A stretch of 64,000 nucleotides of DNA from Abyssibius alkaniclasticus (GCF_020447305.1 NZ_CP095732.1:1520501-1584500); one strand, 5' to 3'. Positions 26,679-36,921 are shown, numbered from the stretch's first letter. Translations and numbers: made by a program. Notes: generated by a model from the sequence alone, not told the origin.

Positions 26679-28268
26679 ATGCTCAGGATTTTTCAGGCGA
26701 TAGTGCTTGGATTCATTGCGTTATTTGCGGCAATCGCAGCGAATTTCGGCTTGGATCTGGCCTATCGGGTTCATGCCGTCATTGTCATGCTTGCGGCAGG
26801 TTTTGCCGCGATGATGGTGATTCGCGCGATGGGAGAGCCCGCGCGGCCCCGCCCGACCGGCTATATGGATGACGTGATTCGCGCCGGGGTGATCGCCACC
26901 GCCTTCTGGGGCATCGCCGGGTTCGCCGTGGGGGTGTTCATCGCCTTCCAACTGGCCTTTCCGGATTTGAACCTTGGGCTGTCTTACACAAGTTTCGGCC
27001 GTTTGCGCCCGCTGCATACCAGCGCGGTGATCTTCGCCTTTGGCGGCAATGCGCTGATCGCGACAAGCCTGTATATCGTGCAGCGCACCTCGGCGGCGCG
27101 GCTTTGGGGCGGCAACCTCGCCTGGTTTGTGTTCTGGGGCTATCAGCTGTTCATCGTGCTGGCGGCCACCGGCTATTTGATGGGCGCAACCCAGGGCAAG
27201 GAATATGCCGAACCCGAATGGTATGTGGATATCTGGCTGACAATTGTGTGGGTCGCCTATCTGGCGGTGTTTCTGGGCACGATCGTGAAGCGCCGCGAGC
27301 CGCATATTTATGTGGCCAACTGGTTCTTCCTGGGCTTCATCGTCACGATCGCGATGCTGCATATCGTCAACAACCTGGCGGTGCCGGTCTCGCTGCTCGG
27401 CTCCAAATCGGTAACGCTGTTTGCCGGGGTGCAGGATGCGCTGACCCAGTGGTGGTATGGCCATAACGCGGTTGGCTTTCTGCTGACGGCGGGCTTTCTG
27501 GGGATGATGTATTACTTCGTGCCCAAACAGGCCGAACGCCCCGTCTACAGCTACAAACTGTCGATCATCCATTTCTGGGCGCTGATCTTCCTTTATATCT
27601 GGGCCGGCCCGCACCATTTGCTGTATACCGCCCTGCCGGACTGGGCGCAGACGCTGGGTATGGTGTTTTCCATCATGCTGTGGATGCCAAGCTGGGGTGG
27701 CATGATCAACGGGCTGATGACGCTTTCCGGCGCCTGGGACAAGCTGCGCACCGACCCTGTCTTGCGGATCATGGTGATCTCGCTCGGGTTCTACGGCATG
27801 TCGACATTTGAAGGCCCGATGATGAGCATCAAGGCCGTCAACTCGCTCAGCCATTATACCGACTGGACCATCGGCCATGTGCATTCCGGCGCGCTTGGCT
27901 GGAACGGGATGATCACATTCGGCGCGCTCTATTTCATGGTGCCGCGCCTGTGGAACCGCGTGGGGCTGTATTCGCTGCGCATGGTGAACTGGCACTTCTG
28001 GCTCGCGACACTCGGCATCATCCTTTACGCCGCCTCGATGTGGGTGAGCGGCATCATGGAAGGCCTGATGTGGCGCGAAGTCGATGCGCAGGGCTTTCTT
28101 GTGAACAGCTTTGTCGACACGGTCCAAGCGAAATGGCCGATGCTGGTGCTGCGCGGAATTGGCGGCACGTTCTACCTGGCCGGCGCCGTCATCATGTGCG
28201 TGAACCTTTGGAAAACAGTAACAGCGCAACCGGCAAAGAATGCCCCGGTTGCCGTGCCGGCAGAATAG
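26679..28268 (+). CDS. ccoN: cbb3 cytochrome c oxidase subunit I
   Basis: 529 residues, about 12 transmembrane helices, haem-copper oxidase catalytic subunit. Characteristic parts are [23 protein letters not shown], the [11 protein letters not shown] block with a copper-ligand histidine, [18 protein letters not shown], and [18 protein letters not shown] with haem-ligand histidines. It reduces oxygen to water with very high affinity and pumps protons. First gene of ccoNOQP, with an FNR box 70 bp upstream. Confidence 0.97.
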   Translation: MLRIFQAIVLGFIALFAAIAANFGLDLAYRVHAVIVMLAAGFAAMMVIRAMGEPARPRPTGYMDDVIRAGVIATAFWGIAGFAVGVFIAFQLAFPDLNLGLSYTSFGRLRPLHTSAVIFAFGGNALIATSLYIVQRTSAARLWGGNLAWFVFWGYQLFIVLAATGYLMGATQGKEYAEPEWYVDIWLTIVWVAYLAVFLGTIVKRREPHIYVANWFFLGFIVTIAMLHIVNNLAVPVSLLGSKSVTLFAGVQDALTQWWYGHNAVGFLLTAGFLGMMYYFVPKQAERPVYSYKLSIIHFWALIFLYIWAGPHHLLYTALPDWAQTLGMVFSIMLWMPSWGGMINGLMTLSGAWDKLRTDPVLRIMVISLGFYGMSTFEGPMMSIKAVNSLSHYTDWTIGHVHSGALGWNGMITFGALYFMVPRLWNRVGLYSLRMVNWHFWLATLGIILYAASMWVSGIMEGLMWREVDAQGFLVNSFVDTVQAKWPMLVLRGIGGTFYLAGAVIMCVNLWKTVTAQPAKNAPVAVPAE

Positions 28269-28278
28269 GAGCAGAACC

Positions 28279-29004
28279 GTGGGTTTCTTGAATAAACACA
28301 AGGCCATCGAGCGCAATGCCTCGCTGCTGTTCGGGCTGAGTTTCGTTGTGGTCGCCATAGGCGGGATTGTGGAGATTGCACCGCTTTTCTACCTGGAAAA
28401 CACCATTGAAAAGGTTGAGGGCGTGCGCCCCTATACCCCGCTGGAACTGACCGGGCGCAGCATCTATCTGCGCGAGGGCTGCTATAACTGCCACAGCCAG
28501 ATGATCCGCCCGCTGCGCGACGAGGTGGAACGCTATGGCCCCTATTCGCTGGCCGCGGAATCGATGTATGACCATCCGTTCCAATGGGGCTCCAAGCGCA
28601 CGGGGCCAGATCTTGCACGGGTGGGCGGGCGCTATTCCGATGAATGGCAAGCGGCACATTTGCGCGACCCGCGCGCGCAGGTCGAAGGCTCGATCATGCC
28701 AAGCTATACATGGCTGGATGATGCGGTGCTGGAGCCTGCCGATGTAACCCGGCTTGTGGTGGCCAATGCCCGCGTGGGCGTGCCCTATACCGAAGAAATG
28801 ATCGCGATGGCCGCGCAGGATTTTGTAACCCAGCACGACCCGTTCGGCGATATTGACGGGCTGCAATCCCGCTACCCCGGTGCCGTGGCGCGCAACTTTG
28901 ATGCTGCGCCCGAAATCACCGAAATGGATGCGCTGATTGCCTATTTGCAAGTGCTTGGCACGATGGTCGATTTTTCGACCTTCGAGCCCGATGCAAGCCG
29001 CTAG
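28279..29004 (+). CDS. ccoO: cbb3 oxidase monohaem cytochrome c subunit
   Basis: 241 residues with one N-terminal membrane helix (about residues 15-38) and a single c-haem site C68-YN-C71-H72, with the methionine ligand probably in [11 protein letters not shown]. It carries electrons from CcoP to the CcoN active centre. The start is a GTG at 28279 supported by AGGAG eight bases upstream; the longer in-frame start would run into ccoN. Confidence 0.95.
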   Translation: MGFLNKHKAIERNASLLFGLSFVVVAIGGIVEIAPLFYLENTIEKVEGVRPYTPLELTGRSIYLREGCYNCHSQMIRPLRDEVERYGPYSLAAESMYDHPFQWGSKRTGPDLARVGGRYSDEWQAAHLRDPRAQVEGSIMPSYTWLDDAVLEPADVTRLVVANARVGVPYTEEMIAMAAQDFVTQHDPFGDIDGLQSRYPGAVARNFDAAPEITEMDALIAYLQVLGTMVDFSTFEPDASR

Positions 29005-29016
29005 GAGGGGGCCGCG

Positions 29017-29178
29017 ATGTATAATTTTCTAAGAGAGATGGCCGATAGCTGGGGGCTGTTGTTCATGTTCGTCGTGTTTGTGGCGGTGGTCATCTATGCC
29101 TTTCGCCCCGGCAGCCGCGATATGCATGATGACATTGCCAATATTCCGCTGCGCAATGACGAGATCGGAGAGGATTGA
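29017..29178 (+). CDS. ccoQ: cbb3 oxidase small subunit
   Basis: 53 residues beginning MYNFLREMADSWGLL, one membrane helix (about residues 12-29), then a short acidic tail ending NDEIGED. An AGGAGGGG ribosome site lies just upstream. CcoQ stabilises the assembled oxidase. Its stop overlaps the ccoP start (TGATG). Confidence 0.9.
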   Translation: MYNFLREMADSWGLLFMFVVFVAVVIYAFRPGSRDMHDDIANIPLRNDEIGED

Positions 29179-30038
29179 TGGCCAGAAAACCAGAGAAAAA
29201 GCCGGATGTCGGCACAACCGGCCATGAATGGGACGGGATTGAAGAGCTGAACAATCCGCTGCCGCGCTGGTGGCTGTGGAGCTTTTATGCCACGATTGTC
29301 TGGGCGCTTCTGTATACGGTGGCCTATCCGGCCTGGCCGCTGATCAGCGGGGCAACGCCGGGGGTGCTGGGCTATTCCAGCCGCGCCGAACTGGCCGCCG
29401 ATATTGCCGCTTTTGATGCTGAAAACGCGCCGCTGGAAGCACGGCTCGTATCGCTTGAGCTTGACCAGATTGCCGATGACCCCGAGGTGGGTAATTTTGC
29501 CCGCGCCGGTGGTGCTGCGGTGTTTCGCACGGTTTGCGCGCAATGCCACGGGGCCGGGGCGGGCGGTGCGCCGGGCTTTCCGAACCTTCTGGATGATGAC
29601 TGGCTGTGGGGCGGCGATTTGAACGCCATCTACACCACGATCAAGAATGGCATTCGCGATGAGGCTGACCCCGATGCGCGCTTTTCGCAAATGCCCGCCT
29701 TTGGCGAGTTTCTGACCCGCGATGAAATTCGCGCGCTGACCCAGCATGTGCTGAATATTTCGGGGCAGGAAAATGATTCCACGCTGGCGGCCACGGGGGC
29801 CGAGCTGTTTGCCGATAATTGTGCAAGCTGTCATGGCAGTGCCGGAACGGGCGATCGCGAACAGGGCGCGCCGAACCTGACCGATGCGATCTGGCTTTGG
29901 GGCAATACGCCCGAGGCCATTGCCACGACAATTACCAATGCCCGTTTCGGGGTGATGCCAAGCTGGCAGAGCCGTTTGACCGAAGCGCAGATCCGGCAGG
30001 TGGCGGTGTTCGTGCATCAGCAAGGCGGCGGCGAGTAG
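29178..30038 (+). CDS. ccoP: cbb3 oxidase dihaem cytochrome c subunit
   Basis: 286 residues: N-terminal membrane helix (about residues 31-57) and two c-haem sites, C120-AQ-C123-H124 and C215-AS-C218-H219. It takes electrons from the bc1 complex via soluble cytochrome c. The ATG at 29178 overlaps the ccoQ stop; the codon before is a TTG and is less likely. It ends ccoNOQP; a terminator-like hairpin follows. Confidence 0.96.
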   Translation: MARKPEKKPDVGTTGHEWDGIEELNNPLPRWWLWSFYATIVWALLYTVAYPAWPLISGATPGVLGYSSRAELAADIAAFDAENAPLEARLVSLELDQIADDPEVGNFARAGGAAVFRTVCAQCHGAGAGGAPGFPNLLDDDWLWGGDLNAIYTTIKNGIRDEADPDARFSQMPAFGEFLTRDEIRALTQHVLNISGQENDSTLAATGAELFADNCASCHGSAGTGDREQGAPNLTDAIWLWGNTPEAIATTITNARFGVMPSWQSRLTEAQIRQVAVFVHQQGGGE

Positions 30039-30079
30039 TTCCCCTGCATGGCCAATGCCCTCGCATGGCCGTGCCGACT

Positions 30080-30110
30080 CTCTGGCCGGGGGAACCTGGC
30101 CAGAGCTTTT
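30080..30110 (+). terminator. Terminator or attenuator between ccoP and ccoG
   Basis: Perfect 8-bp stem CTCTGGCC / GGCCAGAG with a 10-base loop, then CTTTT. A second, weaker pairing (GTTCCCC at 30038 with GGGGAAC at 30089) overlaps it, so two folds compete. This would lower transcription into ccoGHIS relative to ccoNOQP. Confidence 0.65.
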
Positions 30111-30163
30111 ACATCGTCGCCATTGGCAAGCTGGCCCGGGCGATGAACAAGGCAGGATAAACC

Positions 30164-31591
30164 GTGAGCCAGATCGAAACACCGGAACCGCAGCTTTATG
30201 CCAAGCGCGAACCGATCTTCCCCAGGCGGGTGAAGGGGCGGTTTCGCAACCTGAAATGGTGGATCATGGGCGTGACGCTGGCGATCTATTACATCACGCC
30301 CTGGCTGCGCTGGGACCGGGGGCCGAACCTGCCCGACCAGGCGGTGCTGGTCGATCTGGCCAACCGGCGGTTTTTCATGTTCTGGATCGAGATCTGGCCA
30401 CAGGAGTTTTATTTTGTGGCGGGCCTGCTGATCATGGCCGGGCTGGGCCTGTTCCTGTTCACCTCGGCGCTGGGCCGCGTGTGGTGCGGCTATGCCTGCC
30501 CGCAAACCGTATGGACCGACCTGTTCATTCTGGTGGAACGCTGGATCGAGGGCGACCGCAACGCCCGCGTGCGCCTGTGGAATGACCGCTGGAGCCTGCG
30601 CAAATGGCGGCTGAGGCTGTTCAAATGGGCGGTGTGGCTGCTTATCGCCGTGGCCACTGGCGGGGCCTGGGTGTTCTATTTTGCCGATGCGCCAACCCTG
30701 CTGGCCGATATGCTGGCCGGACAGGCGGCATTGGTGGCCTATATCTCGGTGGCGGTGCTGACCGCGACGACCTTCTTTTTTGGCGGGTTCTTCCGCGAGC
30801 AGATTTGCATCTACGCCTGCCCCTGGCCACGGATTCAGGCCGCGATGATGGATGAGGACACGCTGACCGTTGCCTACCGCGACTGGCGGGGCGAGCCGCG
30901 GGGCAAGCTGCGCACGATTGACAACGCGGATCAGGGCGATTGCATCGACTGTATGGCCTGCGTGAATGTCTGCCCGATGGGCATTGATATTCGCAACGGC
31001 CAGCAAATGGAATGTATCACATGCGCCTTGTGCATAGATGCCTGCGACGAGGTGATGGACCGGATCGACAAGCCGCGCGGGCTGATCGGCTATCTGGCCG
31101 CCACCGACGAGGCGGCCGAACGGGCCGGCACGCCGCCGCGCAAGGTCTGGAAGCATATTTTCCGCCCGCGCACGGTGGCTTACACATTGATCTGGGGGGC
31201 CATCGGGCTGGGGCTGCTGGTGGCGCTGTTCATCCGGTCGGATATCGATGTATCGGTTGCGCAAATCCGCAACCCGGTTTCGGTGGTGCTGTCTGATGGC
31301 GCGGTGCGCAATGCCTATGATGTGCGGCTGAAAAACATGCAGGGCGAAGCGCGGACCTTCCGCATTTCGATTGATACCGATGACGTGCTGCGCCTGTCGA
31401 TTGAAGGCAGCGAGGGGCTGAGCGTGGTGGTGCCGCCCGACAGCACCTATAACCAGCGGATGTATATTACCGCGCGCCCGCAAGATGCAGCGGCCAGCAC
31501 CGCGCGCACTGCGCTGCGGCTTTGGGTGGAAGATGTGCAAAGCGGCGATCGGGCCTATGCCGATTCGGCCTTCAACGGGAGAGTGCAATGA
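30164..31591 (+). CDS. ccoG: cbb3 oxidase assembly ferredoxin-like protein
   Basis: 475 residues with five or so membrane helices and two [4Fe-4S] motifs, CIDCMACVNVC and CITCALCIDAC. This is the FixG/RdxA type, thought to reduce copper for insertion into the oxidase. The C-terminal periplasmic part is Ig-like (FixG C domain). It opens ccoGHIS and overlaps ccoH by 4 bp. Confidence 0.94.
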   Translation: MSQIETPEPQLYAKREPIFPRRVKGRFRNLKWWIMGVTLAIYYITPWLRWDRGPNLPDQAVLVDLANRRFFMFWIEIWPQEFYFVAGLLIMAGLGLFLFTSALGRVWCGYACPQTVWTDLFILVERWIEGDRNARVRLWNDRWSLRKWRLRLFKWAVWLLIAVATGGAWVFYFADAPTLLADMLAGQAALVAYISVAVLTATTFFFGGFFREQICIYACPWPRIQAAMMDEDTLTVAYRDWRGEPRGKLRTIDNADQGDCIDCMACVNVCPMGIDIRNGQQMECITCALCIDACDEVMDRIDKPRGLIGYLAATDEAAERAGTPPRKVWKHIFRPRTVAYTLIWGAIGLGLLVALFIRSDIDVSVAQIRNPVSVVLSDGAVRNAYDVRLKNMQGEARTFRISIDTDDVLRLSIEGSEGLSVVVPPDSTYNQRMYITARPQDAAASTARTALRLWVEDVQSGDRAYADSAFNGRVQ

Positions 31592-32058
31592 AGCTGGAAC
31601 CAGGCAAGGGCAAGCCGTTGACCGGCCGCAAGGTGCTGGCGATTACCCTGTCATTCTTTGCGGTGATCATCGGGGTGAACATCTTTCTGGCGGTGTCGGC
31701 GGTGCGCACATTTCCGGGGCTTGAAGTGGCGAATTCCTATGTGGCCAGTCAGGAGTTCAACACCCGCGCCCGTGCGCAGCGTGCGCTGGGCTGGGATGTG
31801 TCGGTTGCGCTGGCCCCGGGCGGCGTGCGGCTGATCATTCGCGATGCGCGCGGCGCGCTTGTCGCGCCGGCCAGTATTTCCGTGCGCATTGGCCACCCCA
31901 CGAATGCCGCCAGCGACCAGCAGCTTGCCTTTGCCTTTGATGGCGACGGGCTGTTCGCGCCCGTGCTGCTGGCCCGCGGCCCCTGGCGGCTGTTTGTCAA
32001 CGCCACGGCCGCCGATGGCACCGAATATTCCAGCCGTCTGGCACTTGTGGTGCGCTGA
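31588..32058 (+). CDS. ccoH: cbb3 oxidase assembly protein FixH/CcoH
   Basis: 156 residues with an N-terminal membrane helix (about residues 16-38) and a periplasmic FixH-type domain (AQRALGWDVSVAL, GPWRLFVNATAADG). It stays with the oxidase as an assembly factor. I use the ATG overlapping the ccoG stop (ATGA); 22 upstream in-frame codons are discarded. It shares its last base with the ccoI start. Confidence 0.92.
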   Translation: MKLEPGKGKPLTGRKVLAITLSFFAVIIGVNIFLAVSAVRTFPGLEVANSYVASQEFNTRARAQRALGWDVSVALAPGGVRLIIRDARGALVAPASISVRIGHPTNAASDQQLAFAFDGDGLFAPVLLARGPWRLFVNATAADGTEYSSRLALVVR

Positions 32059-34253
32059 TGGGGCGTGCTGCACCCGCTGTTTGCCCCGCCTGCCTGCCGC
32101 TGCCCGACTGGGCGCGCGCGGTGGGCGACAGCGCAGGGGTTGAAGCCCCGCTGCGCCGCTATGAATTTGCCCTGCCGCAAGTGCATTGCGCGGCCTGCAT
32201 GACCACGGTTGAAGACGGGCTGATGGGCCTTGACGGTGTGGCCGCCGCCCGTGTGAACCTGACCTTGAAGCGCGTGACGCTGACAGCGGTCGATGTGCCG
32301 GGGATGGAGGATATGGCCATTCAGCGGCTTGCCGCCATCGGCTATGGCGCGCAGCCGCTTGACAGCGCGACACTGGCCGCCACGCGGCAGGATGCCGAGG
32401 GACGCGATTTGCTGGCGCGCATTGCCGTGGCCGGGTTTGCGGCCATGAATGTGATGCTGCTGAGCGTGTCGGTCTGGTCGGGGGCCACGGATACCACGCG
32501 CGATCTGCTGCATTGGGTATCGGCGCTGATTGCGGTGCCGGCGGTCATGTTTGCCGGCGTGCCCTTTTTCAGACATGCCATTTCCGCGCTGCGGGTCGGG
32601 CGGCTGAATATGGATGTGCCGATCTCGCTGGCTATGGTTCTGGCGCTGGCGGTTTCACTGTCTGAAACCATCGAAGGCGGCGAGGCGGCCTGGTTTGACG
32701 CGGCACTGACGCTGGCGTTCTTCCTGCTGATCGGCCGCTATCTCGACCACCGGACCCGCGCGGCCGCACGTTCGGCGGCGGCGGAACTGGCCGCATTGGA
32801 AGTGCCGATGGCGCGGCGCATCACACCAAGCGGCGCCAGCGAAACCGTGCCGCTTGATGCCGTGCGCCAGGGCGATATTCTGACCGTGGCCCCCGGTGCG
32901 CGCGTGCCGGTGGACGGGCGGGTGACAAAGGGGCATTCAGAGCTTGATACCGCCTTGCTGACCGGCGAAACCCTGCCCGTGGCCATTGGCCCCGGCGATG
33001 AGGCGCGGGCCGGCACGCTGAACCTTTCGGGTGCTTTGCAGATTGAAGCCACAGGCGTTGGCGAGGAAACGCTGCTCAAGCAGATCATGCGGCTGGTGGA
33101 AACGGCGGAAACCGCGCGCAACCGCTATACATCGCTTGCCGAACGCGCGGCGCGGATTTATGCGCCGCTGGTGCATCTGCTTGCGCTATGCGCCTTCATC
33201 GTCTGGGGGTTGGCCACGGGCGATTGGCGGCTGGCGGTGAATATTGCCGCCGCCGTGCTGATCATCACCTGCCCCTGCGCGCTGGGGCTGGCCGTGCCGG
33301 CTGTGTTGGCCGCAGCTTCGGGGCGGCTGTTCCGGGCCGGGGTTTTGCTGAAAGACGGGGTGGCGCTGGAACGTCTGGCCGAGGTCGACACCGTGGTGTT
33401 TGACAAGACCGGCACGCTGACGCGGGGCGATTTGCGCCTGTCCAATGCCGAAAGCCTGCAGGGCGATGCCCGCGCCGTGGCCCGCGCGCTGGCCAATGCC
33501 AGCCAGCACCCGCTGGCGCGTGCAATGGCGGCGGCCCTGGATGGGCCGATTGCAGATGTGGATGACATTGCCGAACGCCCCGGTTTCGGGGTGGAAGGAG
33601 TTTGGCAGGGCAGGCGCGTGGCGCTTGGCCGTGCGCAATGGCTGGGGGTGCGCGAAGCCCAAACCAACACCGCAAGTTGGCTGGCCATTGGCGATGCCGC
33701 GCCTGTGGCGGTGACATTCGAGGACCAGCCGCGCGACGAGGCGGCGGCGCTGATTGCCACACTCGCCGCACGCGGGCTGGATTTGCACCTGCTGTCGGGC
33801 GACGGGGCCGCCCCCGTGGCGCAGCTGGCGGCGGCGGTCGGGCTGAGCCGGTGGCAGGCCGGGGCCACGCCTGCCGAAAAGGTCGCGTATCTGGCCGATC
33901 TGGCGGCAAAAGGCCGCCGCGTTCTGATGGTGGGCGACGGGCTGAACGATACGGCGGCGCTGGCGGCGGCGCATGTCTCGATTTCGCCCGCCTCGGCCGC
34001 CGATGCCAGCCGCACAAGCGCCGATATGATCATCATCGGCAATGATTTGCGCCAGATCGCGCTGGCCCATGAAATTGCCTGTGTCTCCAAACGGCGGATC
34101 TTGCAGAATTTCGGGATTGCGGCAGGATATAACCTGATCTCGGTGCCACTGGCGCTGGCAGGCCTTGCAACGCCGCTGATGGCCGCGCTGGCCATGTCGA
34201 GCAGTTCTATCGTAGTTTCGTTGAACGCAATGCGCCTGGGGTGGCGGAAATGA
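32058..34253 (+). CDS. ccoI: Copper-exporting P1B-type ATPase for cbb3 oxidase assembly
   Basis: 731 residues. An N-terminal CPAC pair and a heavy-metal domain with HCAACM (residues 43-48) precede eight membrane helices, the TCPCALGLAVP metal-transport motif, the DKTGTLTRGD phosphorylation site and GDGLNDTAAL. CcoI supplies copper to the periplasmic side for the CcoN centre. It lies inside ccoGHIS and overlaps ccoS by 4 bp. Confidence 0.95.
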   Translation: MGRAAPAVCPACLPLPDWARAVGDSAGVEAPLRRYEFALPQVHCAACMTTVEDGLMGLDGVAAARVNLTLKRVTLTAVDVPGMEDMAIQRLAAIGYGAQPLDSATLAATRQDAEGRDLLARIAVAGFAAMNVMLLSVSVWSGATDTTRDLLHWVSALIAVPAVMFAGVPFFRHAISALRVGRLNMDVPISLAMVLALAVSLSETIEGGEAAWFDAALTLAFFLLIGRYLDHRTRAAARSAAAELAALEVPMARRITPSGASETVPLDAVRQGDILTVAPGARVPVDGRVTKGHSELDTALLTGETLPVAIGPGDEARAGTLNLSGALQIEATGVGEETLLKQIMRLVETAETARNRYTSLAERAARIYAPLVHLLALCAFIVWGLATGDWRLAVNIAAAVLIITCPCALGLAVPAVLAAASGRLFRAGVLLKDGVALERLAEVDTVVFDKTGTLTRGDLRLSNAESLQGDARAVARALANASQHPLARAMAAALDGPIADVDDIAERPGFGVEGVWQGRRVALGRAQWLGVREAQTNTASWLAIGDAAPVAVTFEDQPRDEAAALIATLAARGLDLHLLSGDGAAPVAQLAAAVGLSRWQAGATPAEKVAYLADLAAKGRRVLMVGDGLNDTAALAAAHVSISPASAADASRTSADMIIIGNDLRQIALAHEIACVSKRRILQNFGIAAGYNLISVPLALAGLATPLMAALAMSSSSIVVSLNAMRLGWRK

Positions 34254-34405
34254 CCGTGCTTCTGATTCTGATTCCCGTATCGCTTGGCCTTGGCCTTCTG
34301 GGGCTTTGGGCGTTTTTCTGGTCGCTGAAGGCTGCGCAATATGATGACCCGGAGGGGCAGGCGCAGCGCATTCTTTCAGACCGTTATGACGATGCGCCCG
34401 ACTGA
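34250..34405 (+). CDS. ccoS: cbb3 oxidase maturation protein CcoS
   Basis: 51 residues, starting MTVLLILIPVSLGLGLLGLW, one membrane helix, then AAQYDDPEGQAQRILSD, the typical CcoS tail. Needed for cofactor insertion into CcoN. Its end overlaps the 3' end of the opposing sulfotransferase gene by 22 bp. Confidence 0.92.
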   Translation: MTVLLILIPVSLGLGLLGLWAFFWSLKAAQYDDPEGQAQRILSDRYDDAPD

Positions 34406-35133
34406 GCCCAATGCGACAGGTCGCGCCCGGTCAGCGCGGCAAAGTCGGCAATATGCGGGCGGTAATAGTCGGCCAGTCGCGCGCGAAGCTCCGGCGTGAG
34501 TTCCGGCAGGGCGGCATCGGGCGAAAAATAGCGCCGCGCCTTGGTGGCGCGGGCATTGGCGGTAAAGGCGATCTGGCGCTGGGGGATGTCGTTTTCCAGG
34601 CCCAGAAACGCCATAACACGGGCGATCAGCGCATCGGGCGCGTTTTGCAGATCATCATAGAAAAACACGCCGATTTCGCTGAAATAGCCCTGCCAGTGGC
34701 GCAGAATATCGGCGTAATGGCCAAGCTCCAGCATTTTGATTTCGTTGCAGAAACGGGAGATTTCGGGTGTGAAGTCGAACCGCTTCTTCATCATATGGTG
34801 GATATAGGCGGATTCATAGCGCGCCACGGGGTCGCGGAACATGAGCAGGATTTTGATATCGCCCAAGGTGGTGCGGATGTTTTGTGCGACATTCACCTTT
34901 CCGGCCAGAATCTGGAAGTAATGCGGGGTGGATTCAAGGTAGTAGCGCGCGCCAGCCTGCTGGGGGAAATGCGCGAAATAGGCGTCGTTGCGACTGGCAA
35001 AATCGCCCTTGTTGAAATGGTTCAGCTCTTTGGATTTGCTGGCGAATACCTGCGCTGATGCCCCAAGGCAGCGGTGCAGCCAGGTGGTGCCGGCTTTTTG
35101 CGTGCCTGCAAGGATGAGATTGGGCCGTGGCAT
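34384..35133 (-). CDS. PAPS-dependent sulfotransferase family protein
   Basis: 249 residues. The 5'-phosphosulfate loop is visible in LAGTQKAGTTWLHRCL near residue 8 and the 3'-phosphate site in LLMFRDPVARYESAYIHHM. It moves a sulfate group from PAPS to an unknown acceptor, possibly a sugar or lipid. The frame is open well upstream, but I start at the ATG giving MPRPNLILAGTQKAG because homology begins there. It stands alone between ccoS and an ABC permease gene. Confidence 0.85.
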   Translation of the reverse strand: MPRPNLILAGTQKAGTTWLHRCLGASAQVFASKSKELNHFNKGDFASRNDAYFAHFPQQAGARYYLESTPHYFQILAGKVNVAQNIRTTLGDIKILLMFRDPVARYESAYIHHMMKKRFDFTPEISRFCNEIKMLELGHYADILRHWQGYFSEIGVFFYDDLQNAPDALIARVMAFLGLENDIPQRQIAFTANARATKARRYFSPDAALPELTPELRARLADYYRPHIADFAALTGRDLSHWAQSGASS

Positions 35134-35226
35134 GGGCGCCAGATTAGCGCAAATGCCGCGCGTTGCACCCGGTTTTTTGCGCCTGGGAGGCTGGACTTGG
35201 CGGCGGCTTGCGCCTAAGCAGGCGGT

Positions 35227-36915
35227 ATGGTTGACCAAGTAACTCAGGTATTGCCGAAACCCAAGCGCCGCCGCCGCGCGCGGCCCGATATCTGGTCGGT
35301 CTGGGCGCTGGTGGTGGCGGCTTTGGTGCTGGCACCGATCGTGGCCGTGGTCTGGATTGCCGCCACTCCGGGCGACCCTGTCTGGGCGCATCTGACCAGC
35401 ACGGTTTTGCCGCGCTACCTGATGAATTCGCTGCTGCTGATGGCGCTGGTCGGGCTTGGCACCGGGCTTTTGGGGGCCGGGGCCGCCTGGCTGGTGGTGA
35501 TGTATGACTTTGCCGGCAAGCGCTGGCTGCAATGGGCGCTTTTGGCGCCATTGGCGCTGCCGGCCTATATCGGCGCCTATGCGCTGGTCGATTTTCTGGA
35601 ATATGCCGGGCCGGTGCAAACCGGCTTGCGCAACCTGTTTGGCTGGCAATCGGCGCGCGATTACTGGTTTTTCGAAATCCGCAGCCTGTGGTCCGCGGCC
35701 TTTGTGCTAACGCTGGCGCTTTATCCTTACGTTTATCTGCTCACGCGGGCGGCCTTGCGCGAACAATCGGCCAGTTTGAACGAGGTGGCGCGGGCCTTGG
35801 GCTGCGGGCCGCGCATGGTGTTCTGGCGCGTGGCCCTGCCGCTGGCCCGCCCGGCCATTGCCGCCGGCATGGCGATTGCGATGATGGAAACGCTGGCCGA
35901 TTTCGGCACGGTCAACTATTTCGCCGTGCAAACGCTGACCACCGGAATTTTTACCACCTGGCTGCAAAGCTACAATGCCGCCGGGGCGGCGCAAATCGCC
36001 TGTGTCATTCTGGTGCTGGTGCTGGTGCTGGCGGGCACGGAAAAATTCAGCCGCCGCGCGCGGCGCTACCACAGCCTGAACAGCCGCCGCGCGCCGCATG
36101 TGCCGACAAAGCTGCGCGGTCTGCGCTCGGCCCTGGCGGCCATTGCCTGTTTGGTGCCGATTCTGCTGGGCTTTGTGCTGCCCGTGGGCGTGCTGGTGCA
36201 ACTGGGCCTAACCTATTTTTCGGCCTGGGGAAATGCCGATTTGTGGCGCGCGGCGCTGCATACGCTGCTGCTGGGCGGGCTGACGGCTGTCGTGGTGCTG
36301 GGCGCGGCGACCGTGGTGGTGTATGGCGTGCGCCTGAGCCGCCACCGCCTGCCGCGCCTGCTGCTGCCGGTGGCCACGCTTGGATATGCGGCCCCCGGCG
36401 CGGTTCTGGCCATTGGCGTGCTGTTTCCGCTGGCCGCGCTGGATAACTGGCTGGCCGAAGCTCTGGAGGCGCTGTTCGGCGGGCGGTTCGGGCTGTTGCT
36501 GACCGGCTCGGTCGCCGCGCTGATTTTCGCCTATACGGTGCGGTTTTTCGCCATCGGGCAGGGCGCGGTTGACGGGGCTTTGGGGCGCGTTACACCCAGT
36601 ATGGACATGGCGGCCCGCTCGCTTGGGCGCAATTCGGGCCAGGTGCTGCGGGCGGTGCATTTGCCGCTGATCAAAGGCTCTATTCAGGTGGGTGCGCTGC
36701 TGATTTTTGTGGATGTGGTCAAGGAATTGCCCGCCACGCTCATTCTGCGGCCCTTCAATTTCGAGACCCTGGCCACGCATGTCTACAACCAGGCCAGCCT
36801 TGAAAACCTGCCGCTGGCCGCGCCGGCCGCATTGCTGGTGATTCTGGTGAGCCTGCTGCCGCTTGTGCTGATTGCACGGCATGAACACGGGCAAAACCAG
36901 GCGCGCAACGACTAG
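35227..36915 (+). CDS. FbpB-like iron(III) ABC transporter permease (fused two-half permease)
   Basis: 562 residues with about 12 hydrophobic segments in two similar halves. Each half carries an EAA-type loop: NEVARALGCGPRMVFWRVALPLARPAIAAG and DMAARSLGRNSGQVLRAVHLPLIKGSI. This is the FbpB/CysT-like layout of iron(III) importers. Neither a binding protein nor an ATPase is next to it, so partners must lie elsewhere. Substrate iron is inferred from family resemblance only; thiamine (ThiP) is a related alternative. Confidence 0.83.
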   Translation: MVDQVTQVLPKPKRRRRARPDIWSVWALVVAALVLAPIVAVVWIAATPGDPVWAHLTSTVLPRYLMNSLLLMALVGLGTGLLGAGAAWLVVMYDFAGKRWLQWALLAPLALPAYIGAYALVDFLEYAGPVQTGLRNLFGWQSARDYWFFEIRSLWSAAFVLTLALYPYVYLLTRAALREQSASLNEVARALGCGPRMVFWRVALPLARPAIAAGMAIAMMETLADFGTVNYFAVQTLTTGIFTTWLQSYNAAGAAQIACVILVLVLVLAGTEKFSRRARRYHSLNSRRAPHVPTKLRGLRSALAAIACLVPILLGFVLPVGVLVQLGLTYFSAWGNADLWRAALHTLLLGGLTAVVVLGAATVVVYGVRLSRHRLPRLLLPVATLGYAAPGAVLAIGVLFPLAALDNWLAEALEALFGGRFGLLLTGSVAALIFAYTVRFFAIGQGAVDGALGRVTPSMDMAARSLGRNSGQVLRAVHLPLIKGSIQVGALLIFVDVVKELPATLILRPFNFETLATHVYNQASLENLPLAAPAALLVILVSLLPLVLIARHEHGQNQARND

Positions 36916-36921
36916 GCGGGG

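Noticed and set aside
26721-28358. 545-codon minus-strand frame over ccoN
   Set aside because: It is antisense to a clear ccoN gene and is histidine/arginine/glutamine-rich without domain features.
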